DNA of 10,479 nt, from assembly GCA_937889795.1 (NCBI GenBank), contig CALBZH010000476.1:1-10479 (forward strand). The letters are read 5' to 3'. Below are positions 7,269 through 10,479 of the stretch, piece by piece. Below the pieces are notes generated by a model that searched no databases, was not told the DNA's origin, and saw nothing but the letters and a program-made list of their open reading frames with translations. The stretch comes from an uncultured Syntrophobacteraceae bacterium. Its GTDB lineage: Bacteria > Desulfobacterota > Syntrophobacteria > Syntrophobacterales > Syntrophobacteraceae. The first letter of the stretch is position 1; every line of letters begins with the position of its first letter. The translations under genes were made by a program, and so were the position numbers.

Positions 7269-8249
7269 ATGGCTATGAGACGGCGTGGAATGCTGGTGAC
7301 GGTCTTCGCGGTGCTGCTGTGGTCGGGGCTGGCTTGGGGCAAGACACCGATCAAGCTGGGGGTTGTCACGATCCCGGGCTCTGCCCAGAACGTCTGCGCG
7401 GATAGATTCAAGGAGCTGGTCGAGGCCCGCTCGGACTACGAAGTCAAGGTCTTCCACAGCGCCTCCCTGGGGACGGAGACGGAAATTCTCCAACAGATCA
7501 AGATGGGCTCCGTCCAGATGGGGATCATCACGGACGGACCGTTCGATGTGTTCGTTCCGGAAGCTCGAGTCATCAGTTATCCTTTCCTCTTTGACAGCTT
7601 CCAGAAAGTGGACAAGGTCTTGGATGGTCCTCCAGGGCAGGAGCTGCTCAAGAGGCTGGAAAAGGCCGGGTTCAAAGGGCTTGCGTTTTCGGAGAACGGA
7701 TTTCGCAACCTCACCAACAACAAGCGCCCCGTCCACACCGTTGCCGACGCGGAGGGCCTCAAGATCCGCGTGATGGAGTCGCTCCTTCATAAGGAGCTGT
7801 GGCGTCTGCTCGGTGCCAATCCCACCCCCATGGGATGGCCGATCTTCACGGAGCTGCAGCAGGGGACGATCGATGCCCAGGAAAACCCCCTGTCCGTCAT
7901 TGTCACCTACAAGCTCGCTGAGGTCCAAAAGTACCTGACTCTTACGGCGCACGTGTATTCGTCGCACATCGACGTGGCCAACCTCGAGTGGTTCAAGGGC
8001 CTTCCCGCCTCGGACCAGGAGATGTTGCGACAATGCATGGTCGAAGCCGCGCGCCTTCAACGGGAATGGAACCGGAAAAACGAGAGCGAATTTCTCGAGA
8101 AGCTGAAGGCTGCGGGAATGACGGTGGACGAAAAACCGGACCTGGCTTCATTCAGGGAAAAGGTGAGCGACATTCAGGGTCTGCCCATCTTCGCGGCGAA
8201 GGAAGTCCAGGACATGCTTCGGGAGTTCCTGAAAGCGGCCAAGGAATGA
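7269..8249 (+). CDS. dctP: TRAP transporter periplasmic solute-binding protein DctP
   Basis: This periplasmic protein binds an organic acid and hands it to the DctQM membrane complex. The 326-residue product has a signal peptide (MAMRRRGMLVTVFAVLLWSG) with likely cleavage after Gly24 (LAWG-KT). DctP family signatures follow: the GSVQMGIITDG segment (80-90), ISYPFLFDS (102-110), GLKIRVMES with Arg167, the residue that usually salt-bridges the substrate carboxylate, and ELQQGTIDAQENP (195-207). The conserved arginine supports a carboxylate ligand, but the exact ligand cannot be read. AGGAGGA lies five bases before the ATG at 7269; a second ATG at 7275 is less well spaced. Its TGA overlaps the dctQ start in ATGA. 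Confidence 0.95.
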   Translation: MAMRRRGMLVTVFAVLLWSGLAWGKTPIKLGVVTIPGSAQNVCADRFKELVEARSDYEVKVFHSASLGTETEILQQIKMGSVQMGIITDGPFDVFVPEARVISYPFLFDSFQKVDKVLDGPPGQELLKRLEKAGFKGLAFSENGFRNLTNNKRPVHTVADAEGLKIRVMESLLHKELWRLLGANPTPMGWPIFTELQQGTIDAQENPLSVIVTYKLAEVQKYLTLTAHVYSSHIDVANLEWFKGLPASDQEMLRQCMVEAARLQREWNRKNESEFLEKLKAAGMTVDEKPDLASFREKVSDIQGLPIFAAKEVQDMLREFLKAAKE

Positions 8250-8770
8250 TCCCGGAAGACAAAGGGAAACGCTCCACGCCTCGCCCCCTTGCCCTCGTGG
8301 TCGTTCTGAGCGACTGGGCTGACGGCGCGGTGAAGGCGGGGCTCTGCACCCTCGGAGCGGTCATGGCCCTGCTCATCGGCTATCAAGTCTTCAGCCGTTA
8401 CGTCCTGAACCATTCCCTCTTCTGGGCGGAGGAAGTGGGGCGCATGTGTCTCGTCTGGATCACGTTTTTCGGATCCACGGCAGCGTATCGGCGACATCAT
8501 CACGTGGGCATCGATGTGCTCGTGCGCCGATTCCCGGAGCGATTCCAGGTCGCGGCCGGGCTCATGGCGTGGTCTGCTTCCATGCTGCTTTTCGGCGTCA
8601 TGGTCGTCTACGGGGCTCGCTTTGTGGGCTTTGTGGCCAATCAGAAGAGCGCCGCGCTGGGGCTGCCCATGGCGCTGCCCTACAGTGTGATCCCGTTGAG
8701 CGGAGCCGTGTTTGTGCTTCATGGAATCCGGCATCTGATGGAGCAGCTTCATGGGATGGGGAGGCAGTGA
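8246..8770 (+). CDS. dctQ: TRAP transporter small permease DctQ
   Basis: This is the small membrane subunit of the TRAP transporter, which works with DctM in sodium- or proton-driven uptake. The 174-residue product has four hydrophobic segments (about 29-49, 63-80, 103-123 and 142-162). It carries the typical DctQ motif from SLFWAEEVGRMCLVWITFFG to RHHHVGIDVL at about 57-92, and a late GLPMALPYSVIPLSGA segment. The start is placed at 8246, where ATGA overlaps the dctP stop. No separate well-spaced ribosome binding site exists (AAGGA abuts the ATG), so translation is probably coupled to dctP. The same frame is open further upstream to 7988, but that part lies inside dctP and looks non-native. 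Confidence 0.92.
   Translation: MIPEDKGKRSTPRPLALVVVLSDWADGAVKAGLCTLGAVMALLIGYQVFSRYVLNHSLFWAEEVGRMCLVWITFFGSTAAYRRHHHVGIDVLVRRFPERFQVAAGLMAWSASMLLFGVMVVYGARFVGFVANQKSAALGLPMALPYSVIPLSGAVFVLHGIRHLMEQLHGMGRQ
8758..8764 (+). promoter_or_regulatory. Ribosome binding site supporting a GTG start for dctM
   Basis: GGGGAGG lies at the 3' end of dctQ and is seven bases before the GTG at 8772. An in-frame ATG at 8751 has a weaker GGAG (8740-8743) at similar spacing. The GTG gives the usual DctM N-terminus and leaves one base after the dctQ stop. Confidence 0.55.
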
Positions 8771-8771
8771 A

Positions 8772-10052
8772 GTGGTCACGCCCGTCCTCCTCATCAGTCT
8801 CGCGCTTCTCTTTGCCATAAACACCCCCATTGCGATCTCCATTGGTGCGGCATCCCTGGGTGGCTTTCTCGTCAAAGGCGAATTTTCCATCCTGATGGTG
8901 ATCCAGCGTCTGTACGCGGGAGTGGATTCGTTCCCGTTGATGGCGGTGCCGCTCTTCATGCTGGCGGGCTCTCTGATGGAGTCCGGGGGCATTTCTCCGC
9001 GTGTCGTGCGGTTTGCCGAAGCGCTGGTCGGCTGGGTGCCCGGGGGACTTGCAGCTGTCTCCGTCGTGTCGGCCATGTTTTTTGCCGGAATATCGGGCTC
9101 GGCCGCCGCGGACACGGCGGCGGTCGGATCGCTCCTCATTCCGGAGATGATCCGGCGCGGGTATGACCGGGGCTTCGCCAGCGTGATCCAGGCGTCTGGC
9201 GGCTCACTCGGTGTGGTCATTCCCCCCAGCATCCCGATGATCATCTTTGGCTTCCTGACGGGTGCTTCGGTGAGCAAGCTTTTCGTAGCAGGCATTCTGC
9301 CTGGCCTTCTGATCGGGCTGAGCTTGGTTAGCGTTTCGATCGTCGTATCGAAGCGCCACGGGTACGGCGGGCTGCAATCCTTTTCCCGGGCTCGGCTTCA
9401 AAGCGCGCTCTGGGATGCCAAGTGGGCACTCGGGGCTCCCGTCGTTATCCTTGGAGGCATTTTGGGGGGTGTGTTCACGGCCACGGAGTCTGCGGCGGTG
9501 GCGGTTCTCTACGGATCATTCGTGGGACTCGTGGTGCACCGGGAGCTCAAGATCGCCCAACTGCCCCAAATCCTCTTTCGCTCGATGGTTCTCTCCAGTG
9601 TCGTCCTCTTCATCATCGCAACGGCATCGGTCTTTAGCTGGCTCATGGCCATCGAGGAAATCCCGGTGAAGATCGCGGAACAGATTCTCGGGCTGTCGGA
9701 GAATCCGCTTGTCCTGCTTCTGCTGGTTAATGGGCTGCTTCTCATCGCTGGGACGTTCGTCGAAACGACGGCCGCACTGATTTTGCTGGTACCGGTCCTC
9801 CTTTCGCTCTTGCCCAAGCTGGGGATCGACCTCGTTCAGCTGGGGGCCATTGTCGTGATCAATCTTTCCATTGGCATGCTGACACCGCCGCTCGGGATCT
9901 GCCTCATCGTGGCATGCGGGCTTGCGGACTGCTCTCTCGAAAGGGCTATTGGAAAGCTTCTTCCCTTTCTCCTGGTCTTGCTGGTGGATCTGGTCGTGAT
10001 CACCTACTGGGAGCCGATGACGCTGTGGCTGCCGAAACTGCTCTACCCGTAG
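8772..10052 (+). CDS. dctM: TRAP transporter large permease DctM
   Basis: This is the substrate-translocating membrane subunit of the transporter. With the GTG start the product has 426 residues, the usual DctM length; starting at the ATG at 8751 would add seven. It is almost wholly hydrophobic, with about a dozen membrane segments, and shows the family signatures in order: SFPLMAVPLFMLAGSLM (about 53-69), SGSAAADTAAVGSLLIPEM (108-126), GGSLGVVIPPSIPMII (143-158), GGVFTATESAAVAVLYG (232-248), ETTAALILLVPVL (331-343) and MLTPPLGICLIV (369-380). The gene is intact and follows dctQ with a 1-bp gap. It is the last gene of the cluster that begins at 4265. No intrinsic terminator with a T tract is visible downstream. 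Confidence 0.95.
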   Translation: MVTPVLLISLALLFAINTPIAISIGAASLGGFLVKGEFSILMVIQRLYAGVDSFPLMAVPLFMLAGSLMESGGISPRVVRFAEALVGWVPGGLAAVSVVSAMFFAGISGSAAADTAAVGSLLIPEMIRRGYDRGFASVIQASGGSLGVVIPPSIPMIIFGFLTGASVSKLFVAGILPGLLIGLSLVSVSIVVSKRHGYGGLQSFSRARLQSALWDAKWALGAPVVILGGILGGVFTATESAAVAVLYGSFVGLVVHRELKIAQLPQILFRSMVLSSVVLFIIATASVFSWLMAIEEIPVKIAEQILGLSENPLVLLLLVNGLLLIAGTFVETTAALILLVPVLLSLLPKLGIDLVQLGAIVVINLSIGMLTPPLGICLIVACGLADCSLERAIGKLLPFLLVLLVDLVVITYWEPMTLWLPKLLYP

Positions 10053-10107
10053 GGGTGATGACTCTTAGCTTGTACTGACGACGATGATTTTGGTATTAAC
10101 AAGACCG

Positions 10108-10150
10108 CTTCCGCGTCGGGCTCGAGCCCATGGGGCGAATGCTGCGGAAG
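10108..10150. repeat. Nested inverted repeats in the spacer after dctM
   Basis: CTTCCGC (10108-10114) pairs with GCGGAAG (10144-10150). Inside lies the perfect 12-bp palindrome GGGCTCGAGCCC (10118-10129), overlapped by CCCATGGG (10127-10134). The RNA could form an outer 7-bp stem with an inner GGGC/GCCC hairpin. No T tract follows, so it could be a leader structure of the next gene, a protein-binding site, or a factor-dependent terminator. I do not recognise it as any known riboswitch. The rest of the 10053-10204 spacer shows nothing else. Confidence 0.45.
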
Positions 10151-10204
10151 GAAGGCTAAGCGATTGTTATTGATGCTGATTCATTCCAAGAGGGAGCCAA
10201 GAAG

Positions 10205-10479
10205 ATGAGATCCAGAATCCTGACGGTGTGTCTGCTGATGCTGGTAGTGATGTGGTCCGCCGCCATCCCGGTCCTGGCGGGCAAGCCGTCGACTCCGGCC
10301 AAGCCGGCTGAGGAGGAGACGATCGCGGGAACGGTCGTGAAGTCGGACCAGGGAATCGTGATCGAGGCGGACGATGGGGATTACCTGGTGAAGGGGCCCA
10401 AGGTCCAGGAGCTGTCCAAGATGGTCGGCAAGCTCGTTGAAGTGACCGGTGTGATCACGGAGAGCGGCAAGGGCGAGGT
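10205..10479 (+). CDS. Small secreted OB-like protein, 3' end cut by the window
   Basis: I see 91 complete codons, with no stop before the window edge. The start is an ATG with AGGGAG (10191-10196) eight bases upstream. The N-terminus is a clear signal peptide (MRSRILTVCLLMLVVMWSAA) with likely cleavage at VLA-GK after residue 25. A Pro/Lys/Glu-rich linker follows, then a Gly/Val-alternating beta segment (TIAGTVVKSDQGIVIEADDG, then VGKLVEVTGVITESGKG). This pattern resembles small periplasmic OB-fold-like proteins of unknown function. It also resembles in style the C-terminal segment of the cytochrome at 3057-4040. It lies 152 bp after dctM and may have its own control. I assign no function. 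Confidence 0.75.
   Translation, partial: MRSRILTVCLLMLVVMWSAAIPVLAGKPSTPAKPAEEETIAGTVVKSDQGIVIEADDGDYLVKGPKVQELSKMVGKLVEVTGVITESGKGE

Noticed and set aside
7176..8060. A 294-codon minus-strand open frame opposite dctP
   Set aside because: It is a shadow of dctP rich in His, Arg and Leu, with no recognisable motif and no well-placed ribosome binding site.
8174..9295. A 373-codon open frame on the minus strand opposite dctQ and dctM
   Set aside because: It is antisense to two clear membrane-protein genes. Its composition is low-complexity Pro/Arg/Thr/Met without domains, and it is a normal by-product of GC-rich codon use.

Overview
The window is GC-rich, densely coding bacterial DNA. It suggests a free-living, respiratory or anaerobic proteobacterium, perhaps a Desulfobacterota (former Deltaproteobacteria) or a similar lineage. 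That guess rests on the combination of an ADP-forming acyl-CoA ligase, a TRAP carboxylate transporter, a NarL-type two-component system and a dihaem cytochrome. Nothing in the sequence fixes the taxonomy. There are no RNA genes, insertion sequences, CRISPR arrays or phage genes.

Region 1 (83-2939, + strand) is a two-component system. A membrane sensor kinase with a periplasmic sensing domain, HAMP, PAS, HisKA_3 and HATPase_c overlaps by 29 bp a NarL/LuxR-type response regulator. Region 2 (3057-4040, - strand) is a secreted protein with two c-type haem modules and a C-terminal beta-rich domain. It converges on the regulator gene and has a good sigma70-like promoter (TTCACA-17-TATGAT) in the divergent gap at 4041-4264. 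Its stop codon lies in a 12-bp tandem duplication, and an in-frame 33-codon open stretch follows it.

Region 3 (4265-10052, + strand) is a five-gene, probably co-transcribed cluster: a fused ADP-forming acyl-CoA ligase, a xylose-isomerase-like TIM-barrel protein, and a complete tripartite TRAP transporter (dctP, dctQ, dctM). Gaps inside the cluster are 44 bp, 41 bp, a 4-bp overlap and 1 bp. The simplest reading is that the transporter imports an organic acid, the TIM-barrel enzyme may isomerise or epimerise it, and the ligase forms its CoA thioester with ATP. The substrate cannot be read from the sequence.

Region 4 (10053-10479) is a spacer with nested inverted repeats, followed by the start of a small secreted protein cut by the window edge. 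All functions are inferred from recognised motifs and gene order. No database search was possible. I found no convincing wholly new system; the most interesting items are the uncharacterised ligase-isomerase-TRAP module, the atypical metal site of the isomerase, and the duplicated-stop and in-frame tail of the cytochrome gene.
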